Notes: generated by a model from the sequence alone, not told the origin. A stretch of DNA of 64,000 nt from Pseudomonas sp. SJZ079 (GCF_007993865.1 NZ_VIUH01000023.1:1-64000); one strand, 5' to 3'; counted from the stretch's first letter, positions 8,731 to 17,473 are shown. Program-made: numbers and translations.

Positions 8731-9576
8731 ATGAGCGAAACGCGACCGCCCCTTTCCGCCTTGGCGCCCCCCCCCTATGTGTCGCCGGCCAAGCGCATCG
8801 CCGAATTCGGCGGCGACCCGAACTTCATGGCCTCTCTGGCGCGCGGTCTCGCGGTGATCAACGCCTTCCAGGAGCGCAAGCGTCACCTGACCATTGCGCA
8901 GATCAGCCATCGCACCGATATTCCCCGCGCCGCCGTGCGTCGCTGCCTGTATACCCTGATGAAACTGGGCTATGCGACCACCGATGGGCGCACCTACTCG
9001 TTGCTGCCCAAGGTGCTGACCCTCGGCCATGCCTACCTGTCGTCCACCCCCCTGGCGGTGTCGGCGCAGCCCTACCTGGACCGCATCAGCGAACAGCTGC
9101 ACGAGGCCTGCAACCTGGCCACCCTGGAGGGCGAGCAGGTGCTGTATATCGCCCGCTCGGCTATTCCCCAACGGCTGATCTCGGTGGACTTGAGTGTCGG
9201 CAGCCGCCTGCCTGCCTACTGCACCTCGATGGGCCGCATCCTCCTGGCCGCGCTGGACGACGACAGCCTCCACGATTATTTGAATAACGCCGAATTGCAG
9301 GCCAAGACCAGCCGCACCCTGCATACCCCGGAAGACCTCTGGGAGTGCTTGCAGCGGGTGCGCCAGCAGGGTTGGTGCATGGTCGACCAGGAGCTGGAGC
9401 AGGGCCTGCGCTCGCTGGCGGTGCCGGTGTACGACTCGGCCGGGCACGTGCTGGCGGCGATGAACGTCAGTACCCACGCCGGCCGTGTAGCGGCCAGCGA
9501 ATTGGAGAAGCGCTTCCTGCCGATCATGCTCAACGCCAGTCGGGAGCTGAGCAGCCAGCTGTTTGCGCCTCTGTAA
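8731..9576 (+). CDS. pcaR: PcaR, IclR-family activator of beta-ketoadipate genes
   Basis: IclR-type regulator of 281 residues. The N-terminal HTH (about residues 54-75, TIAQISHRTDIPRAAVRRCL) precedes an effector domain with LISVDLSVGSRLPAYCTSMG and SELEKRFLPIMLNASREL. It corresponds closely to P. putida PcaR, which senses beta-ketoadipate and activates pca genes. The ATG at 8731 is chosen over an earlier in-frame ATG at 8656 because CGGAGG lies at 8721-8726 with proper spacing, and the PcaR operators fall upstream of it. PcaR-type boxes also stand before benR and pcaI. Confidence 0.93.
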   Translation: MSETRPPLSALAPPPYVSPAKRIAEFGGDPNFMASLARGLAVINAFQERKRHLTIAQISHRTDIPRAAVRRCLYTLMKLGYATTDGRTYSLLPKVLTLGHAYLSSTPLAVSAQPYLDRISEQLHEACNLATLEGEQVLYIARSAIPQRLISVDLSVGSRLPAYCTSMGRILLAALDDDSLHDYLNNAELQAKTSRTLHTPEDLWECLQRVRQQGWCMVDQELEQGLRSLAVPVYDSAGHVLAAMNVSTHAGRVAASELEKRFLPIMLNASRELSSQLFAPL

Positions 9577-9589
9577 GGGCGGGGGGCAG

Positions 9590-9604
9590 GCGCGATAATC
9601 GAAC
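9590..9604. promoter_or_regulatory. PcaR-type operator between pcaR and benR
   Basis: GCGCGATAATCGAAC contains the CGATAATCG core of the pcaR and pcaI operators. It lies 13 bp after the pcaR stop and 190 bp before the benR start, so it is placed to act on benR. The remaining bases to 9794 show no gene. Confidence 0.6.
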
Positions 9605-9794
9605 GCTTTTTACCGCAAGCGGTTGACGGGATTTCCGACAGTTTTCTATGGTGGCGGTCTGCCAATAGCTCGACGAGGCCATTCGTCCGTTTGCCGAGAC
9701 GCTGCCCAGCTGTTGGGTAGACTCAGAGAAATACCAGGCGGTGCAACGCCCGTAATGGCGGGCGTCAATATAAAAATAATCGGGTACTTCGCGG

Positions 9795-10745
9795 ATGCTG
9801 CTACTGAGTGACAAGAGCATGGTGTTCGACCATGCCGATCCCTATGCCGTGTCGGGTTATGTCGACCAGCACGTAGGGCATCATTGCATCCAGTTGCCGG
9901 CCAAGGGCGGCGTCTCGGCCAGCCTCAGTCACCGCAAATTTGCCAGTATGGACCTGTGCCGGATCAGCTATGGCGGCAGTGCGCGGGTCACCTCGGAGGC
10001 GTTGGAAACCATCTATCATCTGCAGATCCTGCTCAAGGGCCACTGCCTGTGGCGCAGCCGCCATGACGAGCACTACCTGGCTCCCGGTGAGCTGCTGCTG
10101 ATCAACCCGGACGACCCTGTCGACCTGACTTATTCCGAAGACTGCGAGAAGTTCATCCTCAAGCTGCCGGTCAGTCTGTTGCAGGCCACCTGCGACGAGC
10201 AGCGCTGGAAGGTCCCGGAGCGGGGCATTCACTTCACCCGCAACCTGTATGCCTTGTCCGAGCTGGAGAGCCTGACCCGTCTACTCGGCCTGGTGTGCCT
10301 GGAGGCCGAGGCCGACGACAACGCCCTGCAGACCCAGGAGCACTACAGCCGCATAGTCGCCAGCAAGCTGTTGACCCAACTCGGTAGCAACCTATGTCGC
10401 GCGCAGCCGCTGCCTCAGGCCGCACCCTTCGAGCACCTGATCGAGTACATCGAGGCCAACCTCACACAGGACATCAGCGCCGAGCACCTGGCCGCCTGTG
10501 CGCAGATCAGCCTGCGCTCGCTCTACGCCCTGTTCGAGCGCCACTCCGGCAACACCCCCAAGCAATATGTCCGAGAACGCAAACTGGCGCGCATCCACAG
10601 CTGCCTGAGTGACCCGAACTGCCATGTGCGCAGCGTCACCGAGATCGCCCTGGACTATGGCTTCCTGCACCTCGGGCGCTTCTCCGAGAGCTACAAGAAC
10701 AGCTTCGGCGAGCTGCCGTCGGATACCCTGCGTCGGCGCGGCTGA
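9795..10745 (+). CDS. benR: BenR, AraC/XylS-family activator of the ben operon
   Basis: AraC-family protein of 316 residues. The N-terminal AraC-binding-like domain contains YHLQILLKGHCLWR and GELLLINPDDPVDLTYS. A C-terminal double HTH (about residues 215-312) contains ISLRSLYALFERHSGNTPKQ and the second-helix region EIALDYGFLHLGRFSESYK. These features are those of XylS/BenR, which bind benzoate and activate promoters bearing TGCA-N6-GGATA repeats; exactly such repeats precede benA just downstream. The start at 9795 has no strong ribosome site. Confidence 0.92.
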   Translation: MLLLSDKSMVFDHADPYAVSGYVDQHVGHHCIQLPAKGGVSASLSHRKFASMDLCRISYGGSARVTSEALETIYHLQILLKGHCLWRSRHDEHYLAPGELLLINPDDPVDLTYSEDCEKFILKLPVSLLQATCDEQRWKVPERGIHFTRNLYALSELESLTRLLGLVCLEAEADDNALQTQEHYSRIVASKLLTQLGSNLCRAQPLPQAAPFEHLIEYIEANLTQDISAEHLAACAQISLRSLYALFERHSGNTPKQYVRERKLARIHSCLSDPNCHVRSVTEIALDYGFLHLGRFSESYKNSFGELPSDTLRRRG

Positions 10746-10769
10746 TTGTCAGCGCGGTGCCTCTGCCTT

Positions 10770-10792
10770 CCCCCCCCCCCCCAAAAAAAAAA
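10770..10792 (+). repeat. Homopolymer tract C13-A10 between benR and benA
   Basis: Thirteen C followed directly by ten A, 25 bp after the benR stop and 90 bp upstream of the BenR operator. Such tracts are prone to slippage during replication and also to base-calling error. The tract lies outside coding sequence. Confidence 0.85.
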
Positions 10793-10882
10793 TCCCTGAA
10801 ACGCCCCCGAGCAGTCCGCGCGTGCGGCCCCGGCGGCGTTTGTGCGTCCATTCGGCCGCATGCATAGCCATTTTTTGCAGTC

Positions 10883-10919
10883 TGCAGAAAACGGATAACG
10901 GTCATGCACAAAGCGGATA
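10883..10919 (+). promoter_or_regulatory. BenR operator of the ben promoter: two direct TGCA-N6-GGATA repeats
   Basis: TGCAGAAAACGGATA (10883-10897) and TGCACAAAGCGGATA (10905-10919) both fit TGCA-N6-GGATA, the half-site of XylS at Pm and BenR at Pben. Their starts are 22 bp apart, about two helical turns, and the second lies 64 bp before the benA ATG. Downstream, TAGCCTTAAT near 10942-10951 is a plausible -10 region. Confidence 0.88.
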
Positions 10920-10982
10920 TTGTCCGACAAGTTTGCCCCGTAGCCTTAATACCGTTGAAACAATAACAACGGAGCCATGGCC

Positions 10983-12341
10983 ATGACCCTGGGACTCGAA
11001 TACCTCAATAGCCTGCTTGAAGAAGACAAGGACAAGGGCATCTACCGCTGCAAGCGCGAGATGTTCACCGATCCTCGGTTGTTCGACCTGGAGATGAAGC
11101 ACATCTTCGAGGGCAACTGGTTGTACCTGGCCCACGAGAGCCAGCTTCCCGAGAACAACGACTACCTCACCACCACCATGGGCCGCCAGTCGATCTTCAT
11201 CGCACGCAACAAGGACGGTGAGCTCAACGCCTTTCTCAACGCCTGCAGCCACCGTGGCGCCATGCTCTGTCGGCACAAGACCGGCAACAAGAGCTCCTAT
11301 ACCTGCCCGTTTCATGGCTGGACCTTCAACAACTCCGGCAAGCTGCTCAAGGTCAAGGATCCCAAGGAGGCCGGCTATCCGTCGAGCTTCAACTGCGACG
11401 GCTCGCACGACCTGCAGAAGGTCGCGCGCTTCGAGTCCTATCGCGGCTTCCTGTTCGGCAGTCTCAATCCTGACGTGCCGCCGCTGGTCGAGCACCTCGG
11501 CGAGTCGGCGAAGATCATCGACATGATCGTCGACCAGTCGGCCGATGGCCTGGAAGTGCTGCGCGGCTCCAGCAGCTACATCTACGAAGGCAACTGGAAG
11601 CTCACCGCCGAGAACGGCGCCGACGGTTACCACGTCAGCTCGGTGCACTGGAACTACGCCGCCACCCAGCAGCAGCGCAAGCAGCGCGAGGCCGGCGAAG
11701 AGATCCGCACCATGAGCGCCGGCAGCTGGGCCAAGAATGGCGGCGGTTTCTACTCTTTCGACAAGGGCCACCTGCTGCTCTGGACCCGCTGGGCCAACCC
11801 CGAGGATCGCCCGCTGTACGAGCGCCGCGACCAGCTGGCCAGCGATTTCGGCCAGGCCCGCGCCGATTGGATGATCGAGAACTCGCGCAACCTGTGCCTG
11901 TACCCGAACGTCTACCTGATGGATCAGTTCAGCTCGCAGATCCGCATCGCCCGACCGATCTCCGTGGACAAGACCGAGATCACCATCTACTGCATCGCGC
12001 CCAAGGGCGAGAGCGCCGAGGCTCGCAGCCGACGCATCCGCCAATACGAGGACTTCTTCAATGTCAGCGGCATGGCCACCCCGGACGATCTGGAGGAGTT
12101 CCGCTCCTGCCAGCTCGGTTACCAGGGCAGCCGTGGCTGGAACGACATGTCGCGCGGCGCCGAGCACTGGATCGAGGGCGCCGACCAGGCCGCCGAGGAA
12201 ATCCAGTTGAAGCCGCTGCTCTCCGGCGTGCGCACCGAAGATGAAGGCCTGTTCGTGCTGCAACACCAGTACTGGCAGAAGACCATGATCGAGGCGTTGC
12301 ACAAGGAACAGGCGCAACTGATTCCCGTGGAGGGCCTGTGA
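10983..12341 (+). CDS. benA: Benzoate 1,2-dioxygenase, large (alpha) subunit
   Basis: Catalytic subunit of the Rieske non-heme iron dioxygenase that converts benzoate to the cis-1,2-dihydrodiol carboxylate. In this 452-residue form the Rieske [2Fe-2S] ligands are C88-x-H90 and C108-x2-H111. The mononuclear iron site is D214-x2-H217-x4-H222 in the GADGYHVSSVHW stretch. The ATG at 10983 is preferred to 10977 because GGAG (10971-10974) is 8 nt from the former and only 2 nt from the latter, and BenA proteins begin MTLGL. First gene of the ben operon, directly after the BenR operator. XylX-type substrates such as toluate cannot be excluded. Confidence 0.95.
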   Translation: MTLGLEYLNSLLEEDKDKGIYRCKREMFTDPRLFDLEMKHIFEGNWLYLAHESQLPENNDYLTTTMGRQSIFIARNKDGELNAFLNACSHRGAMLCRHKTGNKSSYTCPFHGWTFNNSGKLLKVKDPKEAGYPSSFNCDGSHDLQKVARFESYRGFLFGSLNPDVPPLVEHLGESAKIIDMIVDQSADGLEVLRGSSSYIYEGNWKLTAENGADGYHVSSVHWNYAATQQQRKQREAGEEIRTMSAGSWAKNGGGFYSFDKGHLLLWTRWANPEDRPLYERRDQLASDFGQARADWMIENSRNLCLYPNVYLMDQFSSQIRIARPISVDKTEITIYCIAPKGESAEARSRRIRQYEDFFNVSGMATPDDLEEFRSCQLGYQGSRGWNDMSRGAEHWIEGADQAAEEIQLKPLLSGVRTEDEGLFVLQHQYWQKTMIEALHKEQAQLIPVEGL

Positions 12342-12829
12342 TGAGCATTTCCTATGACGCCGTGCGCGACTTCCTCTACCGCGAAGCGCGCTACCTGGAC
12401 GACAAGGACTGGGACAGCTGGCTGGAACTGTACGCCGCCGATGCCAGCTTCTGGATGCCGTCCTGGGATGACAACGACGAACTGACCGAAGACCCGCAGA
12501 GCGAAATCTCGCTGATCTGGTACGGCAATCGGGGCGGCCTGGAAGACCGGGTGTTTCGCATCAAGACCGAGCGCTCCAGCGCGAGCATCCCGGACACCCG
12601 GACCTCGCACAACATCAGCAACATCGAGATCCTCGAGCAGGCGGACGGACTGTGCAAGGTGCGCTTCAACTGGCACACCCTGAGTTTTCGCTACAAGACC
12701 GTGGACAGTTATTTCGGCAGCAGCTTCTACACCCTCGATGTGCGCGGCGACAGCCCGCTGATCAAGGCCAAGAAGGTGGTGCTGAAGAACGATTACGTGC
12801 GTCAGGTCATCGACGTCTACCACATCTAA
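12341..12829 (+). CDS. benB: Benzoate 1,2-dioxygenase, small (beta) subunit
   Basis: Structural beta subunit of the dioxygenase hexamer, 162 residues, SnoaL/NTF2-like fold. Typical family segments are YREARYLDDKDWDSWLELY near the N-terminus and KNDYVRQVIDVYHI at the end. Length equals known BenB/XylY proteins. The ATG at 12341 shares its A with the benA stop and is preceded by GGAGGG at 12329-12334; the GTG three bases earlier is less well spaced. Coupled translation with benA is likely. Confidence 0.94.
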   Translation: MSISYDAVRDFLYREARYLDDKDWDSWLELYAADASFWMPSWDDNDELTEDPQSEISLIWYGNRGGLEDRVFRIKTERSSASIPDTRTSHNISNIEILEQADGLCKVRFNWHTLSFRYKTVDSYFGSSFYTLDVRGDSPLIKAKKVVLKNDYVRQVIDVYHI

Positions 12830-12868
12830 TTACCCGTTCGGAGCCGGCGCAGGCTCGTACTCAAGGCT

Positions 12869-12888
12869 GGGAGGCCTGCTGGCCTCCC
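12869..12888. repeat. Intercistronic hairpin between benB and benC
   Basis: GGGAGGCC, a TGCT loop and GGCCTCCC form a perfect 8-bp stem in the 125-bp gap between benB and benC. There is no U-tract, so it is more likely an mRNA stability or processing element than a terminator. Confidence 0.6.
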
Positions 12889-12954
12889 GTCGGGGGCGAG
12901 CTCGCGGCAAAAACGCCCGGAACCGTGTGTAACCACTGCTATGCGAGGTGTGCC

Positions 12955-13965
12955 ATGAGCCACAAAATCGCCCTGAATTTCGAAGACGGGGTCACCCGCT
13001 TCATCGATGCCGACGCCAGCGAAACCGTGGCCGATGCCGCCTATCGCCAAGGCATCAATATTCCCCTGGATTGCCGCGACGGCGCCTGCGGCACCTGCAA
13101 ATGCTTCGCCGAAGCCGGCAGCTACGACCTGGGCGACGAGTACGTCGATGACGCCCTGGGCGAGGAAGAAGCCGAACAGGGCTATGTGCTCACCTGCCAG
13201 ATGCGCGCACAGAGTGACTGCGTTATCCGCGTCCCCGCGTCTTCAGAGCTGTGCAAGACCCAACAGGCCAGCTTCGAGGCGGCGATCAGTGCCGTGCGCC
13301 AGCTCTCCGACAGCACCATCGCGCTGTCGATCAAGGGTGAAGCGCTGAGCAAGCTGGCGTTCCTGCCGGGCCAGTACGTCAACCTGCAGGTGCCGGGCAG
13401 CGAGCAGACCCGCGCCTACTCCTTCAGCACCCTGCAGAAGGACGGCGAAGTCAGCTTCCTGATCCGCAACGTGCCGGGCGGGCTGATGAGCAGCTTCCTC
13501 ACCGGCCTGGCCAAGGCCGGCGACAGCATGACCCTGGCCGGCCCCCTGGGCAGCTTCTACCTGCGCGAGATCAAGCGCCCGCTGCTGTTGCTGGCCGGCG
13601 GCACCGGCCTGGCGCCGTTCACCGCGATGCTCGAGAAGATCGCCGAGCAGGGCAGCGAGCACCCGCTGCACCTGATCTACGGGGTGACCAACGATTTCGA
13701 TCTGGTCGAGATGGACAAGCTCGAGGCCCTGGCCGCGCGCATCCCCAACTTCAGCTTCAGCGCCTGCGTGGCCAATCCGGACAGCAGCCACCCGCTCAAG
13801 GGTTACGTGACCCAGCACATAGAGCCCAAGCACCTCAACGACGGCGAAGTGGACCTGTACCTCTGCGGCCCGCCGCCGATGGTCGAGGCGGTCAGCCATT
13901 ACATCCGCGAGCAGGGCATCGCGCCGGCGAACTTCTACTACGAGAAGTTCGCTGCCAGCGCCTGA
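12955..13965 (+). CDS. benC: Benzoate 1,2-dioxygenase reductase
   Basis: One-component reductase that passes electrons from NADH to the BenA Rieske centre. 336 residues: an N-terminal plant-type [2Fe-2S] ferredoxin domain with C40-x4-C45-x2-C48 and C81, then an FAD domain (RAYSFSTL) and an NAD domain (LLAGGTGLAPFTAM, and the terminal CGPPPMVEAV). Length matches BenC. The ATG at 12955 starts MSHKIALNFEDG; an upstream open extension is not supported by family length. It is separated from benB by 125 bp with a hairpin and from benD by 111 bp with a REP pair. Confidence 0.95.
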   Translation: MSHKIALNFEDGVTRFIDADASETVADAAYRQGINIPLDCRDGACGTCKCFAEAGSYDLGDEYVDDALGEEEAEQGYVLTCQMRAQSDCVIRVPASSELCKTQQASFEAAISAVRQLSDSTIALSIKGEALSKLAFLPGQYVNLQVPGSEQTRAYSFSTLQKDGEVSFLIRNVPGGLMSSFLTGLAKAGDSMTLAGPLGSFYLREIKRPLLLLAGGTGLAPFTAMLEKIAEQGSEHPLHLIYGVTNDFDLVEMDKLEALAARIPNFSFSACVANPDSSHPLKGYVTQHIEPKHLNDGEVDLYLCGPPPMVEAVSHYIREQGIAPANFYYEKFAASA

Positions 13966-13975
13966 GGCCTTGCCC

Positions 13976-14037
13976 CTGTGGGAGCGGACTTGTCCGCGAA
14001 GGCATTGGAAGCATCGCGGGCAAGCCCGCTCCCACAG
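13976..14037. repeat. Pseudomonas REP pair (REPIN-like) between benC and benD
   Basis: CTGTGGGAGCGGACTTGTCC (first bases, 13976 on) and the inverted arm starting TCGCGGGCAAGCCCG at 14014 and ending CCCACAG at 14037 form a long imperfect palindrome. The GTGGGAGCGGGCTTGCCCGCG type is the common Pseudomonas REP. It lies inside the operon, where it may fold and stabilise or segment the transcript. Confidence 0.88.
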
Positions 14038-14076
14038 GATCCAGGCGCGCCGCAACCATTGATTGAGGTCGGGACT

Positions 14077-14853
14077 ATGAACAAGCGTTTTCAAGACAAG
14101 GTCGCAGTGATCACCGGCGCCGCCCAAGGCATTGGCCGGCGCGTGGCCGAGCGCATGGCCGAGGAGGGCGCGCGCCTGGTGCTGGTCGACCGCTCCGAGC
14201 TGGTGCATGAACTGGCCCATGAGCTGGCAGGCGTCAGCCCGGTGCTGACCCTGACCGCCGACCTCGAGCAGTTCGCCGATTGCCAGCGGGTGATGAAGGC
14301 GGCGGTCGAGCATTTCGGTCGCCTGGACATCCTGGTCAACAACGTCGGCGGCACCATCTGGGCCAAGCCGTTCGAGCACTACCAGGCCGAGGAGATCGAG
14401 GCCGAAGTGCGCCGCTCGCTGTTCCCCACCCTGTGGTGCTGCCATGCCGCACTGCCGCAGATGCTCGAGCAGGGCAGTGGCGCCATCGTCAACGTGTCCT
14501 CCGTCGCCACCCGCGGGGTCAATCGGGTGCCCTACGGCGCGGCGAAGGGCGGGGTCAACGCACTGACCGCCTGCCTGGCGTTCGAGACCGCCGAGCGCGG
14601 TATTCGCGTCAATGCCACCGCACCCGGTGGCACCGAGGCACCGCCGCGGCGCATTCCGCGTAACGCCGCCGAGCAGAGCGAGCAGGACAAGCGCTGGTAC
14701 CAGCAGATCGTCGACCAGACCGTCAGCAGCAGCCTGATGAAACGCTACGGCAGCATCGACGAGCAGGCCGGGGCGATCCTCTTCCTGGCCTCGGAGGATG
14801 CCGCCTACATCACCGGCGTGACCCTGCCGGTGGGCGGTGGCGATCTGGGCTAA
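14077..14853 (+). CDS. benD: Benzoate cis-diol dehydrogenase (short-chain dehydrogenase)
   Basis: Oxidises and decarboxylates the 1,6-dihydroxycyclohexadiene carboxylate made by BenABC to catechol, with NAD+. SDR of 258 residues with the cofactor motif TGAAQGIG (residues 13-20), NNVGG (about 88-92) and an intact catalytic triad: S141/142, Y153, K157 in VPYGAAKGG. The ATG at 14077 (MNKRFQDKVAVITG) gives the normal family length; an upstream open stretch covers the REP element and is not coding. Next gene benK follows after 71 bp. Confidence 0.94.
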   Translation: MNKRFQDKVAVITGAAQGIGRRVAERMAEEGARLVLVDRSELVHELAHELAGVSPVLTLTADLEQFADCQRVMKAAVEHFGRLDILVNNVGGTIWAKPFEHYQAEEIEAEVRRSLFPTLWCCHAALPQMLEQGSGAIVNVSSVATRGVNRVPYGAAKGGVNALTACLAFETAERGIRVNATAPGGTEAPPRRIPRNAAEQSEQDKRWYQQIVDQTVSSSLMKRYGSIDEQAGAILFLASEDAAYITGVTLPVGGGDLG

Positions 14854-14924
14854 GCCCGGTCACCGCCGCCCGAGGGATAGCCACGCCAGGACGCGCTCCT
14901 ACAACAACAAAAGAGTCCCATGCC

Positions 14925-16265
14925 ATGCGCAAGATCGACGTCCACGACATCATCGACAACGCACGCTTCAACGGCTTCCACTGGATGGTGCTGTTCTGGT
15001 GTGCCCTGATCATCATCTTCGACGGTTACGACCTGGTCATCTACGGCGTGGTGCTGCCGTTGTTGATGAAGGAATGGGGGCTGAGTCCCCTGGAAGCCGG
15101 TGCCCTGGGCAGCTATGCGCTGTTCGGCATGATGTTCGGCGCGCTGTTCTTCGGCCCGCTGGCCGACCGTATCGGGCGCAAGAAGGCCATCACCATTTGC
15201 GTCGTGTTGTTCAGCGGTTTCACCGTACTCAACGGCTTCGCGCGCAACCCCATGGAATTCGGCGCCTGCCGCTTCATTTCCGGCCTCGGCATTGGCGGGG
15301 TGATGCCCAACGTGGTGGCGCTGATGAACGAGTACGCGCCGAAGAAGATCCGCAGCACCCTGGTGGCCATCATGTTCAGCGGCTACTCGGTGGGCGGCAT
15401 GCTCTCGGCCGGTCTGGGCATGTGGCTGATCCCGCAGTTCGGCTGGCAGGTGATGTTCTTGATTGCCGGTATCCCACTGTTGCTGCTGCCGCTGGTGGTC
15501 TACCTGCTGCCCGAGTCGGTCGGTTTCATGCTGCGCAACGGGCGCCAGGATGAGGCGCGCCAGGTGCTCAAGCGGGTCGATCCGCAGTATCCACTGAGCG
15601 CTGGCGACGAGCTGTTGATGGCCGCGCCCAAGAGTGCCGGCACCCCAGTGCTGCAGTTGTTCAGTGAGGGCCGTGCGCTGCGCACCCTGATGCTCTGGTT
15701 GGCGTTCTTCTGCTGCCTGCTGATGGTTTACGCGCTGAGCTCCTGGCTGCCCAAGTTGATGGCCAATGCCGGTTACAGCCTGGGTTCGAGCCTGTCCTTC
15801 CTGCTGGTGTTGAATGTCGGCGCGATTTTCGGTGCCATCGGCGGCGGGGTGCTGGGCGACCGCCTCAATCTGCCGCGAGTGCTGGCGGTGTTCTTCGTCA
15901 TCGCCGCGGTGTCGATCAGCCTGCTCGGTTTCAACAGCCCGACCCCGGTGCTCTACGGCCTGATCGCCATCGCCGGCGCCACCACCATCGGTTCGCAGAT
16001 CCTGCTGTACGCCTGCGCCGCGCAGTTCTACTCGATGAACATCCGCTCCACCGGCCTCGGCTGGGCCTCGGGCATCGGCCGCAATGGCGCCATCGTCGGG
16101 CCGCTGCTCGGTGGCGCGCTGCTCGGCATCAACCTGCCGCTGCAACTCAACTTCATGGCCTTCGCCCTGCCGGGCGCGGTGGCTGCCATTGCCATGATCC
16201 TGTTCGCCATCAGCAGCCAGCGCCGCACTCGCGTCGCGCAAGGCGCTGCACTGGCGGCTTCCTGA
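14925..16265 (+). CDS. benK: BenK, MFS benzoate transporter
   Basis: Aromatic acid:H+ symporter family of the major facilitator superfamily. 446 residues, 12 predicted membrane helices, with the loop 2-3 motif GPLADRIGRKKAI, the AAHS-type opening WMVLFWCALIIIFDGYDLVI (Asp in TM1) and the central break after LLPESVGFML. Fits BenK/PcaK, and position inside the ben-cat operon favours benzoate as substrate. Its stop overlaps an ATG that could extend catB upstream. Confidence 0.92.
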   Translation: MRKIDVHDIIDNARFNGFHWMVLFWCALIIIFDGYDLVIYGVVLPLLMKEWGLSPLEAGALGSYALFGMMFGALFFGPLADRIGRKKAITICVVLFSGFTVLNGFARNPMEFGACRFISGLGIGGVMPNVVALMNEYAPKKIRSTLVAIMFSGYSVGGMLSAGLGMWLIPQFGWQVMFLIAGIPLLLLPLVVYLLPESVGFMLRNGRQDEARQVLKRVDPQYPLSAGDELLMAAPKSAGTPVLQLFSEGRALRTLMLWLAFFCCLLMVYALSSWLPKLMANAGYSLGSSLSFLLVLNVGAIFGAIGGGVLGDRLNLPRVLAVFFVIAAVSISLLGFNSPTPVLYGLIAIAGATTIGSQILLYACAAQFYSMNIRSTGLGWASGIGRNGAIVGPLLGGALLGINLPLQLNFMAFALPGAVAAIAMILFAISSQRRTRVAQGAALAAS

Positions 16266-16297
16266 TGACAACCCTGCGGAACCTACCGGAACCTGAA

Positions 16298-17434
16298 ATG
16301 AGCCCTGTCCTGAATGAAAGCATCCTGATCGAAAGCATCGAGGCGATCATCGTCGATCTGCCGACCATCCGCCCGCACAAGCTGGCGATGCACACCATGC
16401 AAAAGCAGACCCTGGTGGTGATCCGCCTGCGCTGCTCCGACGGCATCGAAGGCCTGGGCGAGTCGACCACCATCGGTGGCCTGGCCTACGGCAACGAGAG
16501 CCCGGAGAGCATCAAGCAGAACATCGACAGCCACCTGGCGCCGCTGCTGGTCGGCCAGGCCGCGGGCAATATCAACGCCGCCATGCAGCGTCTGGACAAG
16601 GCGGCCAAGGGCAACACCTTCGCCAAGTCCGGTCTGGAAAGCGCGCTGCTCGACGCCCAGGGCAAGCGCCTCGGCCTGCCGGTCAGCGAACTGCTCGGCG
16701 GCCGCGTGCGCGACAGCCTGGAAGTGGCCTGGACCCTGGCCTCGGGCGACACTGTCAAGGACATCGCCGAGGCCGAACAGATGCTTGAGGCGCGGCGCCA
16801 CCGCATCTTCAAGCTGAAGATCGGTGCCAACGAAGTCAGCCACGACCTCAAGCACGTGATTGCCATCAAGCGGGCGCTGGGTGACTCCGCCAGCGTGCGG
16901 GTCGACGTCAACCAGGCCTGGGACGAGTCGGTGGCCCTGCGCGCCTGCCGCATCCTCGGCGACAACGGTATCGACCTCATCGAACAACCCATTTCGCGGA
17001 TCAACCGCGGCGGGCAGATCCGCCTGAACCAGCGCAGCCCGGCGCCGATCATGGCCGACGAGTCGATCGAGAGCGTCGAGGACGCCTTCAGCCTGGCGGC
17101 CGACGGCGCGGCCAGCATCTTCGCCCTGAAAATCGCCAAGAACGGCGGCCCGCGTGCCGTGCTGCGCACCGCGCAGATCGCCGAGGCGGCTGGCATCGCC
17201 CTGTACGGCGGGACCATGCTCGAAGGCGCGATCGGCACCCTGGCTGCGGCCCATGCCTTCCTCACGCTCAAGCAGCTGACCTGGCACACCGAGCTGTTCG
17301 GCCCGCTGCTGCTGACCGAGGAAATCGTCAGCGAGGCGCCGCTGTACCGCGACTTTCACCTTCACGTGCCGGCGACTCCCGGCCTCGGCCTGAGCCTGGA
17401 CGAAGAGCGTCTGGCGTTCTTCCGCCGTCCCTAA
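16298..17434 (+). CDS. catB: Muconate cycloisomerase
   Basis: Converts cis,cis-muconate to (+)-muconolactone. Enolase superfamily, 378 residues from the ATG at 16298. The catalytic and Mn-binding residues are visible and offset by five from P. putida CatB: K172-x-K174, D203, E229, D254 and K278 in IFALKIAKNGG. The earlier ATG at 16265 overlaps the benK stop and would add 11 residues; family length favours 16298. It is the second step after CatA, although catA comes last in the gene order catB-catC-catA, the usual Pseudomonas order. Confidence 0.94.
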   Translation: MSPVLNESILIESIEAIIVDLPTIRPHKLAMHTMQKQTLVVIRLRCSDGIEGLGESTTIGGLAYGNESPESIKQNIDSHLAPLLVGQAAGNINAAMQRLDKAAKGNTFAKSGLESALLDAQGKRLGLPVSELLGGRVRDSLEVAWTLASGDTVKDIAEAEQMLEARRHRIFKLKIGANEVSHDLKHVIAIKRALGDSASVRVDVNQAWDESVALRACRILGDNGIDLIEQPISRINRGGQIRLNQRSPAPIMADESIESVEDAFSLAADGAASIFALKIAKNGGPRAVLRTAQIAEAAGIALYGGTMLEGAIGTLAAAHAFLTLKQLTWHTELFGPLLLTEEIVSEAPLYRDFHLHVPATPGLGLSLDEERLAFFRRP

Positions 17435-17473
17435 CGCCCCAACCATTGGCCCACCGGCCGAGGAGAGAAACCC

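Noticed and set aside
14850..16271. 473-codon minus frame opposite benK
   Set aside because: His/Gln/Glu-rich antisense shadow.
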